NCBI RefSeq assembly: GCF_964340395.1
Contig: NC_135563.1
Location: 1,202,001 to 1,266,000 of the forward strand
Length of the DNA stretch: 64,000 bases
Direction: 5' to 3'
From: Glandiceps talaboti
Taxonomy: Eukaryota; Hemichordata; Enteropneusta; Spengelidae
The notes below the pieces were generated by a model, which was not told the DNA's origin, ran no database searches, and was given only the letters and a program-made list of their open reading frames with translations. The position numbers and the translations under genes are program-made. Shown here piece after piece: positions 11,948-25,199 of this stretch (its first letter is position 1; the number at the start of each line of letters is the position of its first letter).

Positions 11948-14714
11948 ACCTTTCTAAGCTTATATAAATCTTCTGTCGTGTTCACGGCGATGCTAATAGT
12001 GTTATGTATATAATGGTTGAGTTTTTACGGCAGCGTCTTATGTTAACGTTTGCTCACTCACTAGATACCGCAGCCATCGACATATGTATTGTCACTGGTA
12101 GCGTAGCTGATTAAATACACGATTATTATCGGTAATAGTGCGTGCTGTATCCATAGGGTAACTTTGGATTCGTTTATCGTAGACTCGTTCAGTACTTACA
12201 TTACGATTTCAGCTTCGCTATATCTGACAGTCGATCCAGTGTTAGTTGTTTCACAATGTCGTAACTTAGCGACGCCAAGGCTCGTATGCTTGTTTTACAA
12301 GGATTATGATGAGTAACTATAGTCGAAGTATCCTGTACTATGACTTGTAGTCGCAGTGTACTGCGCTGATCAAGTGTAGAACTGACAATGAGCCTCAGTT
12401 TGTCAGGCATGTCGCTGATATAATCGCTGAGATCATGGCCCTCGGTGTTCTGTGATTTGTTGGTAATTCATCTCCATGAATATCCAAACTCGGCAAAGTA
12501 TGCTGTTTGTCAGTGACTAAAATGAATTGGCGAGCTGCAAAACGCTACCCCGGGAGGTCCATATCAACCTTTATCGAACAATCAACTGAATAATCCCAAC
12601 CTACTCGCTAGCTCTACATACGTACGCGTTCTGTAATAACGCGAGAATCGCGTGAACAGTACACCGTCAATTATTAGCCAATGCCGGCAGCACTTTCAAC
12701 AGCAAATCGGCTTTACTGTGAATAAAGCGGGTGGTGGGCGTTCAGGCAATAGATTAGTAGAACCATGAAGGGCGAGAATTGCAGTACCGTTAATTGTTCA
12801 TTACCCAGTGTACGAAAGTCTTAGTGGACACATTTAACCATTCTGCCCAGGAGCACGAAGCTAAAAATGCAGTCAGCTTAGAGGGTAATAATGGAGGTGA
12901 AAAGGTATAGCACGCTAAACTATACGGTTGATGATTGATTTGACCACTTGTTTCTTGAAGTCAGCGCTGTCACTAAATTTCAATCTATGTGAAGGTTAAT
13001 CCCATAATCGCAATCAGCTTTCTAAAATTAAACAAGAACTACATTATTTTGATTATGATGGGTTAATTGTCTCTTAAACCTTCGACGTGATCAGGAGCGA
13101 GATTGCCACACTAATAAAAGTAACAATAAATTGTAAATACTTAGTGCAAAAACGGCCATATTTGCCCCATTTATGTTTGTGTGATACACCTTCTACTAAT
13201 TCATTATTTTCTGATATTAAATTATCAAGTTGATCATAAATAATGACTTCTACTTTGTCGTACATTCTAGCGCACATGTTCATTATTTGATGGCACGTTA
13301 AAGGTATATATACAAATTACGTCGGGGGTTCAAAAGTCTAACATAATACATGAAAATGTTTTACCATACAAACCGCTGAACAAAATACCATGCATGGAAA
13401 ATTGTGAATCCCGAAAAACTTAAAATGAGCTAAAACACAATTATACACTATATGTTTATTTGAAGTATATCTTTAATGCAAGCATACTAAAATACCCCCC
13501 CCCCCCCGAGTATTTTAGCCAGTACGTTGTTGTTTGCCACATCGCTGTTTACTAGTACGGGCTGGAAACTGTCACTTTCATGGCCCGAGTCTTGATACGT
13601 ACGCTGTTTCTGTGTCATATAGAATATCTCCTATTTCACACAACACAAACTGATAGTGTTTGTGCTGTCAACATTATGTGTATCTTCCTCTATTCTATCG
13701 TTACATCCTAAGTTAATATCACGGTCTGTGGTGTCCTTTGGATCAATATATAATATAGTTGAAAGCGTGTCATCTCTTAAAACGGCTTTGTGTAATATGT
13801 GTATATTGACTTTTCCTCTTATCTCGCATGGTCTTCATATGTTCGAAATGTTCCGTACTTTCTTACAATTTCTACCTTAACAAAAATAATCCTTTTGTGT
13901 CAAATCAGAAACCTCATTTTGTTGCCTCCTGAAATTATTATATAACTCATTATTGGATGCATGATTTATTGATATAAAAACATTGCACAACATTTGTACT
14001 GGATAGTACATGAGATCACGTAAACTAATAACATTGTGAAAATATTCCATAGTAAAACTGTAACTGACTCTGTTGTTTGTGAAGTTTAAAATGTCGTTGA
14101 TTAAAATACATCGACGAACCACAAACAATAAAACTACCTACAGCAAAGCTCAATAGATGATTCCCAAATCCTTCTTCAGTCGGTTGATTATCAAAGACTA
14201 CATGGTCAAAACCACTTTTAAAATTGATAAGACATCTTGTTTGCCAAATTTAAAAAAAAACATATAAACGACATAGGCGAAATTCGCGTATTCAATTTAA
14301 TAATTACAAACAACTATTGGGTAAAAAAGTTTGTTTACAAATCACTTTTGTACGTACAATGACAAACTTTTCAAATGGTCTTTCACTTGTTACAAATACG
14401 GACGGACTTGTACTGTTGTAACATTGGCTTTTTTTCCAAGTAGCACAACATTGTGAACTTGTAATTGTTTTATTAATGAAAAATCCAAAATGAATATATA
14501 TTTCGGATCCATATCGACAACCAGTAACCTTGTCCAAATTCTAGACTTCACCGTGACTTCACCTTCGCCGGTATTCCCGTACACTGATTCCAAATACTCC
14601 TTGTAACAATTCCGTGGACTAGTTTTACCGTGAAACACGCATATTTGTGCTACCACTAACTGAATACTCTCTTAGCTGGCTTTGTTTCTTAGGAAAAAAA
14701 GATAGTTTTTACTT
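11948..14714. other. Intergenic DNA 5' of the receptor gene
   Basis: This should contain the receptor promoter and 5' UTR, but no element can be assigned confidently. A C-run lies at about 13495-13507. Overlapping minus-strand ORFs at 14304-14656 show no recognisable domain. Confidence 0.45.
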
Positions 14715-17700
14715 GGGATTGACCGTCCGGTGTGTTTTAGAGAAGACTTGACAGTCTGTTTTACGTTAGGATTGACAGTATGTTTTAGAATTGGATTGGC
14801 GGTATGTTATAGAGTCGGATTGACAGTTTGTTTTAAGGTAAGATTGACAGTCTTTTACGGTAGGATTGAGTCTGTCTTACGGCAGGATAACCTATGTTAT
14901 ACGTTAAGATTGACTGTGTTTGAGAGTCGAACTGATAGTTTGTGTTTGGGTAGGATTGACAGCGTGTTGTAGAGTCGGATTAACAGTCTTTTAGGATAGG
15001 ATTGATAGTGTGCTTTAGGTTAGGATTGATAGTCTGTTTTAGGTTAGGATTGACAGTGTGTTTTAGGTTATGATTGACAGTGTGTTTTAGGTTAGGATTG
15101 ACAGTGTGTTTTAGGGTAGGATTGACAGTGTGTTTTAGGTTAGGATTGACAGTCTGTTTTAGGTTATGATTGACAGTGTGTTTTAGGTTAGGATTGACAG
15201 TGTGTTTTAGGGTAGGATTGACAGTGTGTTTTAGGTTAGGATTGACAGTCTGTTTTAGGGTCGGATCGACAGTCTGTTTTAGGGTCGGATCGACAGTCTG
15301 TTTTAGGTTAGGATTGACAGTGTTTTAGGGTCGGATTGACAGTGTGTGTTGGGTAGGATTGACTATCTTTTAGGGTAGGAGTGATAGTGTGTTTTAGGAT
15401 AGGATTGACAGTCTGTTTTACGGTAGGACTGCCTGTATTTTGTTTAGGATTGGCAGTCTGTTTTAGGTTAGGATTGACAGTGTGTTTTAGAGCTGGCTTG
15501 ACAGTCTGTTTTAGAGTCTTATTGACAAGTGTGTTTTAAGGTAGGATTGACAGTGTGTTTTATGGTAGAATTGACAGTGTTTCAGGGTAGGATTGATAGT
15601 CATTTTAGGGTCGAATTAACAGTCTGTTTTAGGATAGGATTGATAGTGGTTATTAGGGTTGGTTTGACAGTTTGTTTTAAGGTTGGATTGGCAGTGTGCT
15701 TTAGGATAATTTTAACAGTGCTTTAGGATAGGATTGACAGAGTGTTTTAGGGTAGGATTGACTGTGTTTTAGGTTAGGATTGACAGTCTGTTTTACGGTT
15801 GGATTGACTGTATTTAAGGTTAGGAGTGACTCTGTTTTAGGTTAGGATTGACTGTGTTTTAGGTTAGGAGTGACAGTGTGTTTAAGGTTAGGATTGACAG
15901 ACTGTTTTAGGTTGGGATTGACAGTCTGTTTTAGGTTATGATTGACAGTGTTTTAGGTTAGGATTGAGTCTGTTTTAGGTTAGGATTGACAATGTGTTTT
16001 AGGTTAGGATTGACAGTCTGTTTTAGGTTAGGATTGACAGTCTTTTAGGATAGGATTGACAGTGTGTTTTAGGTTAGGATTGACAGTGTTTTAGGATAGG
16101 ATTGACAATGTGTTTTAGGTTAGGATTGACAGTGTTTTAGGTTAGGATTAACAGTCTTTTAGGATAGGATTGACAGTCTGTTTTAGGTTAGGATTGACAG
16201 TCTGTTTTAGGTTAGGATTGACAGACTGTTTTAGGTTAGGATTGACAGTCTGTTTTAGGTTAGGATTGACAGTCTGTTTTAGGTTAGGATTGACAATGTG
16301 TTTTAGGTTAGGATTGACAGACTGTTTTAGGTTAGGATTGACTGTTTCAGGTTAGGATTGACAGTCTGTTTTAGGTTAGGATTGACAGTGTTTTAGGTTA
16401 GGATTGACAGTCTGTTTTAGGTTAGGATTGACAATGTGTTTTAGGTTAGGATTGACAGTCTGTTTTAGGTTAGGATTAACAGTCTTTTAAGATAGGATTG
16501 ACAGTCTGTTTTAGGTTAGGATTGACAGTCTGTTTTAGGTTAGGATTGACAATGTGTTTTAGGTTAGGATTGACAGACTGTTTTAGGTTAGGATTGACAG
16601 TCTGTTTTAGGTTAGGATTGACTGTGTTTCAGGTTAGGATTGACAGTCTGTTTTAGGTTAGGATTGACAATGTGTTTTAGGTTAGGATTGACAGTCTGTT
16701 TTAGGTTAGGATTGACAGTGTTTTAGGGTAGGATTCACAGTCTGTTTTAGGTTAGGATTGACAGTGTTTTAGGTGAGGGGATTGACAGTCTGTTTTAGAA
16801 TTGGATTGATAGTGTGTTTAGGGTGGGATTGACATTCTGTTTTAGAGTAGGATTGACTGTCTTCAGGTAGGTCTGATAGTGTGTTTTAAGGTAGGATTGA
16901 TAGTGGTTATTAGGGTTGGCTTGACAGTTTGTTTTAGGTTAGGATTGACAGTTTGTTTTAGGGTAGGATTGACAGTGTGTTTTAGGTTAGGATTGTCACT
17001 GTTTTAGGTTAGGATTGACAGTCTGTTTTAGGTTAGGATTGACAGTGTTTTAGGTTAGGATTGACAGACTGTTTTAGGTTAGGATTGACAGTGTTTTAGG
17101 TTAGGATTGACAGACTGTTTTAGGTTAGGATTGACTGTGTTTTAGAATAGGATTGACAGTCTGTTTTAGGTTAGGATTGACAATCTGTTTTAGGATTGAC
17201 AGTGTGATTTAGGTTAGGATTGACAGACTGTTTTAGGTTAGGATTGACAGTGTTTTAGGTTAGGATTGACAGTGTTTTAGGTTAGGATTGACAGTGTGTT
17301 TTAGGTTAGGATTGACAGTGTTTTAGGTTAGGATTGACAGTGTTTTAGGTTAGGATTGACAGACTGTTTTAGGTTAGGATTGACAGTGTTTTAGGTTAGG
17401 ATTGACAGTGTGTTTTAGGTTAGGATTGACAGTGTTTTAGGTTAGGATTGACAGTGTGTTTTAGGTTAGGATTGACAGTGTGTTTTAGGTTAGGATTGAC
17501 AGTGTTTTAGGTTAGGATTGACAGTGTGTTTTAGGTTAGGATTGACAGTGTTTTAGGTTATGATTGACAGTGTTTTAGGTTAGGATTGACAGTCTGTTTT
17601 AGGTTATGATTGACACTGTTTTAGGTTAGGATTGACAGTCTGTTTTAGGTTAGGATTGACAGTGTTTTAGGGTAGGATTGACAGTCTGTTTTAGGTTAGG

Positions 17701-18212
17701 ATTGACAGTGTTTTAGGTTATAGGGGATTGACAGTCTGGTTTAGAATTGGATTGATGTGTGTTTTAAGGTAGGATTGATAGTGGTTATTAGGGTTGGCTT
17801 GACAGTTTGTTTTAGGTTAGGAATGACAGTTTGTTTTAGGGTAGGATTGACAGTGGGTTTTTTAGGTTAGGATTGACTCTGTTTTAGGTTAGGATTGACA
17901 GTGTTTAAAGGTTGGATTGACAGTGTGTTGTAGGTTAAGACTGGCAGTCTGTTTTAGGTTAGGATGGACAGTCTGTTTTAAGGTAGGATTGACTGTGTTT
18001 TAGGGTAGGATTGACAGTCTGTTTTAGGTTAGGATTGACAGTCTGTTTTAGAGTAGGATTGACTGTCTTCAGGTAGGATTGATAGTGTATTTTAAGGTAG
18101 GATTGATAGTGGTTATTAGGCTTGGATTGACAGTTTGTATTCAGGTAGGATTGATAGTTTGTTTAGGGTAGGATGGACAGTCTGTTTTACGGTAGGATTG
18201 GCAGGGTGTTGA
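14715..18212. repeat. 24/22-bp minisatellite with telomere-like TTAGG motifs
   Basis: About 145 tandem units, 24 bp or 22 bp long, built on TTTTAGGTTAGGATTGACAG followed by TCTG, TGTG or TG. Units at both ends are more diverged (for example GGGTAGGATTG, GGTCGGATCG); the central part is nearly homogeneous. Most units contain TTAGGTTAGG, two copies of the arthropod-type telomere hexamer-like pentamer, but the remaining 12-14 bp are unrelated. Short plus-strand ORFs such as 16170-16355 are 8-residue periodic by-products of 24-bp units. Confidence 0.95.
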
Positions 18213-19046
18213 ACAAGACTTTTTAAGACTGAAATGAATCGCCCCAATATGATAAGCGACCACATGATATTTAAAGAACACTCATTGCCTATCTGAATAT
18301 TTCAGTGAATGTCCAGCTCAAAGGGATATACGCTGAGTTTGTACTTGTGAGTAAATTTTACTGCATATTAAAAGGCAGTTGCAATGATCTACTTTACTAG
18401 CATGCTATTGGGAAAACTCAAACATCATAATACATACATGATTGGATCACGATGACATTATTAATATATTTATACTAAAACGTCGAGGTAACCCTATTAT
18501 GCCATCAACTAATGCTATCAATCCTAAAAACGCCAGAGGACGATTTTTAATTCCACCGTAGGCATACATTCACATTAATGTTACACTAGAATATTTTAAT
18601 CCAGGTTTGTTGTAAGTAATTTAAACCTTGCCTGAGTGAAAAAGTGTATGAGCTCAAGCATGGACTCATTATACTTTGCAAAAGCATGGAGTAGATGTCG
18701 AAGGAACAGCTTATTTACGTGTCACAACTTTCTGTTCTCTCTGTCCCATTAAACTTCTCTATATTTTCAATATTCGAATCCGTTTCGTATAAGATCGGCC
18801 TCCAATACTAGGGTATGTCTCTCCCGAAATGCAATTACTATGTGAATTATTTATGTTTTCAAAGATAGTGCTAATATCCACATCACATTATTGTTTGGCA
18901 TGCGTTTAGATTGGCACCAGTCCCTTGGCAGCTTTTTGCCTCATATTCATAATCTTCAAATATTCTGAATTTCTTATTCAATTCAAATTAAGTGAAGGAA
19001 AATGCGGTTAATTAAAAAAAAAGTAAAAAATTCTCAGTGACTAGTA
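18213..19046. other. Intergenic DNA between two arrays
   Basis: AT-rich, with no ORF or repeat recognised. Confidence 0.5.
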
Positions 19047-19948
19047 GCCTCCGAAGGGACCGGTGTCAGTCACCATCGCCTCCCAATGGACTGGTGTCAG
19101 TCACTATCGCCTCCCAATGGACTGGTGTCAGTCACCATCGCCTCCCAATGGACTGGTGTCAGTCACCATCGCCTCCCAATGGACCGGTGTCAGTCACCAT
19201 CGCCTCCCAATGGACTGGTGTCAGTCACCATCGCCTCCCAATGGACTGGTGTCAGTCACCATCGCCTCCCAATGGCCTGGTGTCAGTCACCATCGCCTCC
19301 CAATGGACTGGTGTCAGTCACCATCGCCTCCAAATGGACTGGTATCAGTCACCATCGCCTCCCAAGGGACCGGTGTCAGTCACCATCGCCTCCCAATGGA
19401 CTGGTGTCAGTCACCATCACCTCCCAATGGACTGGTATCAGTCACCATCGCCTCCCAATGGACCGGTGTCAGTCACCATCGCCTCCCAATGGACCGGTGT
19501 CAGTCACCATCGCCTCCCAAGGGACCGGTGTCAGTCACCACCGCCTCCCAATGGACTGGTGTCAGTCACCACCGCCTCCCAATGGACTGGTATCAGTCAC
19601 CATCGCCTCCCAATGGACCGGTGACAGTCACCATCGCCTCCCAATGGACTGGTGTCAGTCACCATCGCCTCCCAATGGACCGGTGTCAGTCACCATCGCC
19701 TCCCGAGGGACCGGTGTAAGTCACCATCGCCTCCCAAGGGACTGGTGTAAGTCACCATCGCCTCCCAAGGGACTGGTGTCAGTCACCATCGCCTCCCAAT
19801 GGACTGGTGTAAGTCACCATCGCCTCCCAAGGGACTGGTGTCAGTCACCATCGCCTCCCAATGGACCGGTGTAAGTCACCATCGCCTCCCAAGGAATTGG
19901 TGTCAGTCACCATCGTCTCCCAAGGGACTGGTATCAGTCTCCATCACT
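19047..19948. repeat. 31-bp GC-richer minisatellite, about 29 copies
   Basis: Tandem 31-bp units; the core is GTCACCATCGCCTCCCAATG followed by GACTGGTGTCA. Variation is limited mostly to AATGG/AAGGG, GACTG/GACCG and GTC/ATC/GTA, so the array is young. Because 31 is not divisible by three, three consecutive units read through all frames, and the three overlapping plus-strand ORFs encode the same 31-residue cyclic repeat. There is no evidence for translation. Confidence 0.95.
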
Positions 19949-20010
19949 CAGATGATTTCGATATATCATGATACAGCGAACAAAAAGAGAATGAAAAACA
20001 GGTGCACAGA

Positions 20011-20103
20011 TTAATCTAGCCAATCAGACGAGAGGGTACTAAGGCTTCGGTTACTATATGCAAATTAGTCTTAATACCCTCTCGTCAGATTGGTTAGAGT
20101 AAT
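20011..20103. mobile_element. Short inverted-repeat (MITE-like) element
   Basis: The arms at about 20011-20040 and 20071-20103 are reverse complements except for a few mismatches; both contain the AGACGAGAGGGTA / TACCCTCTCGTC core. The spacer of about 30 bp holds TATGCAAATTAG. No coding content. The size and structure fit a minimal MITE or a foldback remnant. Confidence 0.65.
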
Positions 20104-20237
20104 GTCATTCTGTTCTAAGCGATGCTGTTATATTCAAGATGACGTCATTGTGTTTTCATTTCCACTATGATGCTATCCTGTTCAATTTAATGGTACTACA
20201 CATTTATAAATGTATGTTGTGATCACAGTGCTATACA

Positions 20238-20310
20238 TTTATAACCCCTGGCTCAGACCTATATCTGCACAATGATCCCATATAGAAACTTTATCAACTC
20301 CATGGGGAGC
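20238..20310 (-). mobile_element. SINE fragment
   Basis: Similar in order and wording to the body of the SINE at 48650-49015: CCCCTGGCTC near the start and GGGGAGCATACAA at the end, separated by a diverged stretch of similar length. Only the middle part of the element is present, with neither the tRNA-like head nor the 3' tail. It is followed by a short (TA)n at 20318-20337. Confidence 0.5.
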
Positions 20311-20339
20311 ATACAAGCATATATATATATATATATGAT

Positions 20340-22990
20340 TTAAGGATGAGATGCAGGTTCGTTGGTGAATTTTGGCCTTTTTTTGCTCATTATGAAGCTT
20401 CATGGTATGTTCCATCATTTGGTTAAAAGAATTTTTGAAAATCTTTATTTTTTCCACTAATAAATTTGAAATGAAAAAAATGACATGAACGCTAACGCGA
20501 TGTGCTTTTTATATGGTTTTATTCCTGAATGTTTATGTACAAGTATTTGCATACCTATAAAAGATTCAATTGACAGGTACGTTGATTATAGAAGTGTTTT
20601 TACATATGCAAATGAGACATAACTAGTAGGCCTCTGTGCAACCACTGACGTGACATGATCTCTCAGCTGTGTTGTTGTACAAAACTGATCAAACTCGGTA
20701 AATTTGGTTATAACCAAGTAAAAAATACCTCCTTGCATGCAAATCGCCGATTTCAACCCGGACCTATGCACGTTGATTTTGACCCCGGATTTTGACCAGT
20801 GCATCATCAGCTACATACAGCCTTGTAGCTGACGGCGATGTATTAGATCATAGATGACGTTTTTCAAGTATCATGCATGTAGAAAACATACAAATCTCGA
20901 ATATCTAACAGTATTGCAGGCTAATTGTTTAAGCCGATCGAAAAATTTGATGCTTACTTTAATAAAACGATTTAATCAACACAGTTTGTGCATCGAAAAT
21001 GAACCACGCTATCTTCGAGACATGAGAGTTCACGTCAGATGCGTGACATTGCATCGGCGATTTCCGGGTTTTACATTTCTGTAAGTTTCATCACACAACG
21101 TGGCCTAAGACTAGCTTTGAACTTTCGCGTTGGTGGATTTTGACAACGTCCTCTTCACATAGTATATCATATTAGTAGGGTGAAGGTCATATAAATTGTG
21201 GCAACCACATTCTAACGATCGGCTTTATCGCGGCTCGATCCCTTCGTCGTGAACTTTCGAGACACCGATCGAGTCACATGTACTGTAGTGTAGTATACGT
21301 AGCGTTGTTTGTTAGTGGTCTGAGTTTCTGTGTACGATGACACTGTCTGAACGTAAACGACAAGCCCGTCAAGAATTTGGCAGCGAGCGATCCTCAAGGC
21401 TATTAAAGTTATAAAACCGAAATTTTGAAGGTACAAGTAGTTTAAACAAATGAGGTAATGTCTACTATGACTCCAAGTATCATAAAACGTCACTCACACT
21501 GTTGACGTGAGTTCGTCAAGTACCACTATTTATACCGTAGTTTTGTAACACTCCTTACAATTTGTTTAAAATTCCCGATAACATACGGTGTCGTGATGTA
21601 GAAATTTAATTTCAGGGAAGAGGTTCACTTTTTGTATTGTGTGTCTTCAACGAAACACCAAAAACAATTGCAGAGAAATGCCTAATACATGAGCAGGAAT
21701 ATGGCTTCAAAACAGAACTTAGCCCATATTCGAGTCAGACCACTATAGGGAATTCTTTTAGTCTGAACCCATATGGAGAACGGTATGCATACTTTAAAAG
21801 ATTATCTAAAGTCTCCACCCCATTGACGACTAATTAATGAGGTGACACCTTTATTGCGGGAAACAAACACGTGAACTATCTGTTGACTGTGTATCTTCTC
21901 TCAGCACGTTCCCTGGCCCTCCCAAAATACCACATTTTCACAACCAAATCGAAATGTTAAACAAAGGGATTGCATGTCACAGGAAACAGCTGTTGAAGTG
22001 TCTGTCGAATTTGAGAGGAGCGGAAAGGGTCTAATTATGCAAATTTGCTATTTTCTCAGCTCTTTATTTAGTACATGTTATGAACTTTAAAACTAATTAG
22101 CTTGGCGTCGAACCGTCCTGTCTCAAATTTGTAGACACTACTCGGAGACACTACGAAAAAAGGTTCCTCCGGATAGTGAAAATTTTGAGGGAACGGAGAG
22201 ATATCGCGTCGACAAGTGTGAAAGACGCTAATTTATGCAAAAATACAAAAATACAACTTTCGATGATTATTACCCGACCGACCCTAGTTTAAGCCCACGA
22301 CCCTAAACATATGTTTAGCATGCAAAAAGAAAAGAAAAGAATTGTACAATTTACTTCTATTACCGTGTACACCTTCATGCCTTTGCATCATCTGTGGTCA
22401 CTTTAAAAAACAATCGTATTCCATAGAGAAACTAGGTCTATAACAGTACGGTCTCCATAACGTGTTTGTCTACTTAATTCACATCTGTTTTCATTTACTT
22501 CGTTTAAACCTCAACATACTCTCGGAAGTATTGTGACTGACGACTATTTTATCTTGGGGTTGAATTAATTTTGAAAATGTAAATGTAAAATAACATAAAA
22601 CTCCGACCTACCTACCCTACTTTCTGAAGTCATGTTATCGGAAACAAACATTTTATTTTAATTTCCAATATTGTTCAAGGAAAATGGTCTTACATAGCCA
22701 TGGAGGAAGGAAGCCCGTTAACGTTACAATGGACACCTGCCCATTAAACATGTCTACAACACAACATTTACTTGTAAGAACATTCGTACAAAATCAGGAC
22801 AACTTCAAAATGAAGCATTCCAAGATTTGACTTACAAGAGGTCAAACAAGCAGCCCCCCCCCCCGCAATAGATGTTTACAGAGAATTGCCACCAGTCATG
22901 GTAGTGTGATGTATTAGATTATATGAAATATAGCGCCAATGGCGCTGTAGCACAACTGTTTAATTGATTGATTATTTGAATTCATGTAAG
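20340..22990. other. Intergenic DNA, nothing recognised
   Basis: Contains small ORFs of up to 93 codons on both strands with no recognisable domain, and a C-run at about 22855-22864. No RNA gene was seen. Confidence 0.45.
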
Positions 22991-22999
22991 AAACAGGGA

Positions 23000-23235
23000 C
23001 AAGAACAAATATTTAAATGTACCACATTTCAGACAAGGCTATATGCTGTTGTAGAAATCCAAAACACAATCAACCCCAATCCACAATATTCAAAACAGCA
23101 TGAACACCCTACTGCCAATTTCGAAAACAGGGTGACCCCCTACCAATCCACTGCCCCCCCCCCCGACCGAAGAAATGTACTGATCGGTCCCTTAGACAGT
23201 TTATGTAACATTATGTATATGCATGGGACCTGAAT
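23000..23235 (-). repeat. Dispersed G-rich repeat, copy 1
   Basis: Read on the minus strand, it runs from AAGGGACCGATCA through a G-run (about 23155-23164), then a block resembling GGGGGTCACCCTGTTTTC and AATTGGCAGT. The same order occurs on the plus strand at 56165-56340. The plus-strand ORF through it has no known domain. Confidence 0.55.
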
Positions 23236-23868
23236 CCAAATTAATTGACTATGTTTTTGCGGTCATATGGTAATTTTTTCAAAATTATTACCATATATGT
23301 CAAGAGATCACCCTTTTCAATTAGTTCTAATATTCATCATTGTACAGAGATGCAAGGCGATTGTGAGTGCTCCTTAATTCATTCACATTCATTCGCAACG
23401 TGTAATCAAGATATCCACCTCTGTTCAACTTAAAACATGCAAAGTTACAGATCATCACATGCCTGTCAGTTCTCATGTACAAAAATCAATTTCAGTCGAG
23501 ATATCGATGAGTCTCCAAGTCTTTGAATCTTTTGATATATTATTTCATTTCTTAATGACACTAAGAATGAAGATGTTACATAGAATAGGAAATCCATCTT
23601 AGATTAAATGTCAGTTATCGATATGTGTTTTCCTCTGGGTATCTGATTGCAGGCTTCAGTTCTTCATGAATAAATAAGTCTAACGATAAGATTACATAAC
23701 CAGATTTAAACTGAATGCCTTCCGTAAGGATTTATGCAAGAAATTTAGCTCTATATCTGTTGCGGCATTGTTGACCATTGATTGTGATACCGAAAAGATG
23801 ATTGTCGGTCAGAAGTGAAAGGAGTTTTGTTTCTTTTTCCAATAAAGATTTTCAAAAGTGTAAAACTT

Positions 23869-24282
23869 TTTCAGCTTCGGAATCCTGGAATGCATTGACA
23901 GCAGACACTCTCTGTAATGCATGGCACAAACTCAAGTTAAACCGATCGTAACAACTAGTGGTGAAACAGTATCAGATGACGTCGACAACGAAAATATGCT
24001 GGTGTGATTGACCATTTCGCTCCCCACTGACAGACAGGAAATTTCGGACTGGCTTATACTGCGAATGAAGCAGACCCCGGATACCAAACTTTTGATGATG
24101 AAGAGATATTACACGTTGCTAAGTTTGACACTGAAATTGATAGTGAAACCGAAGATAAAGAAAACGATGTCCCGTGTGAACCGGTATCATCGCACGGCGA
24201 AGTGGCAGCTAAGTTTTCTCGGTGTTTGTTATGGCTAGAGTCGCAGCCTGATTGTGAACCTACCCAGTTGTTTGCACCGTAG
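23869..24282 (+). pseudogene. pogo/Tigger-type transposase, C-terminal remnant
   Basis: A broken remnant of the C-terminal region of a DDE transposase of the Tc1/mariner-superfamily pogo/Tigger (jerky-like) group. The first stretch reads S-W-N-A-L-T-A-D-T-L-C-N-A-W-H-K-L, matching the position where these proteins have a helix ending N-A-W-x-K-L. The last stretch carries D-P-G-Y-Q-T-F-D-D-E-E-I, an acidic linker, then L-L-W-L-E-S-Q-P-D-C-E-P-T-Q-L before a TAG at 24280. Frame changes and stops separate the two parts. The catalytic domain and N-terminal HTH were not found upstream. Assignment is from recalled family pattern, not a search. Confidence 0.6.
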
Positions 24283-24468
24283 TTTACACAGAAAAGCAGC
24301 AGACAGCCGTGCAATGAAACAGAAACCCCTTACTTCATTTTTCTGAACTTTATTTTTTTTCTCATTGAGTGGCTAAATTGCGGACACATCGTTTGTACAC
24401 ATTGATACAATTTGATTACATTTACATGTCAGTGAACACTATTTATAGATGCAACCATGACAACAGTT

Positions 24469-25167
24469 GACACGATTTCTCTTTATTCATCTGCGCATCA
24501 GTGTGTGAAATTTGAAAATGATAAGTCCGTCCATATTTGATGAAATTGAAATGATGATAAATATTTCACCTGTTTGTGAACTCCGCGCTCCGCACTTAAA
24601 TACCCTGCCTCGCTCTTCTTTTTTCTCATGTTTGTGCAGCCAATGCATAGTGCAGATCCAAGGGAAACAAAATAAGGTGGCACGAAACCCCTGAAAACAG
24701 AGTCTTTCTCAGTAGTGTAGAGCATGAGTATAAAGTTGGCATCAGATTCAGATTCGGATCTGAGGCCATCTGACTGCCTCAGTCTTCTTTTTTCTCGTGT
24801 TTGTGCAGCCAATGCAGAGTGCAGATCCAAGGGAAACACAAAATAAGGTTGGCATGAAACCCCAGAAAACAGAGTCTTTCTCTGTAGTGTAGAGCACGAT
24901 TATAAAGTTGGCATCAGATTCACATTCGGATCTGAATCTGAATCTGACGCCAACTTTATACTCGTTCGATTGATTAATTACTCAAATTGGTCATTAATAT
25001 TCATTGGATTATTACTAAAACCTAATCAGTTCTGGCCATTACCCTAAGTAACATGTCTATGAAATTTCATTTGAATTGATGCAGCCGTTTTTTCGGAAAT
25101 GGTGATACACACACATGCACAGACACACACACTTCATCAGTATATTAACATCTTCCTTACGGAAGGT
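24469..25167 (-). mobile_element. Composite Helitron-like repeat, short copy
   Basis: Reads on the minus strand. It begins with a hairpin (CTTCC-TTAC-GGAAG, 25152-25167) and a TG-rich microsatellite. The conserved body follows (GGCTGCATCAATTCAAATGA, then TGATTAGGTTTTAGTAATAA). Then comes GAGTATAAAGTTGGCGTCAG with CAGATTC repeats, and a tail ending CACACTGATGCGCAGATGAA. The same order is seen on the plus strand at 59446-61232. It carries an internal direct duplication of about 169 bp (copies begin at 24614 and 24783). No ORF of note. Confidence 0.65.
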
Positions 25168-25199
25168 AAAAAGCACATTCTTTGTATCTAACCGAAGTG

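Noticed and set aside
14304-14656. Two overlapping minus-strand ORFs (77 and 88 codons)
   Set aside because: Weakly protein-like in places, but no domain could be named and the two frames compete; no supporting context.
21637-21837. 66-codon plus ORF with a G-E-R-Y-A-Y-F-K-R-L-S-K stretch
   Set aside because: Looks slightly protein-like but too short and isolated to assign; could be an exon fragment.
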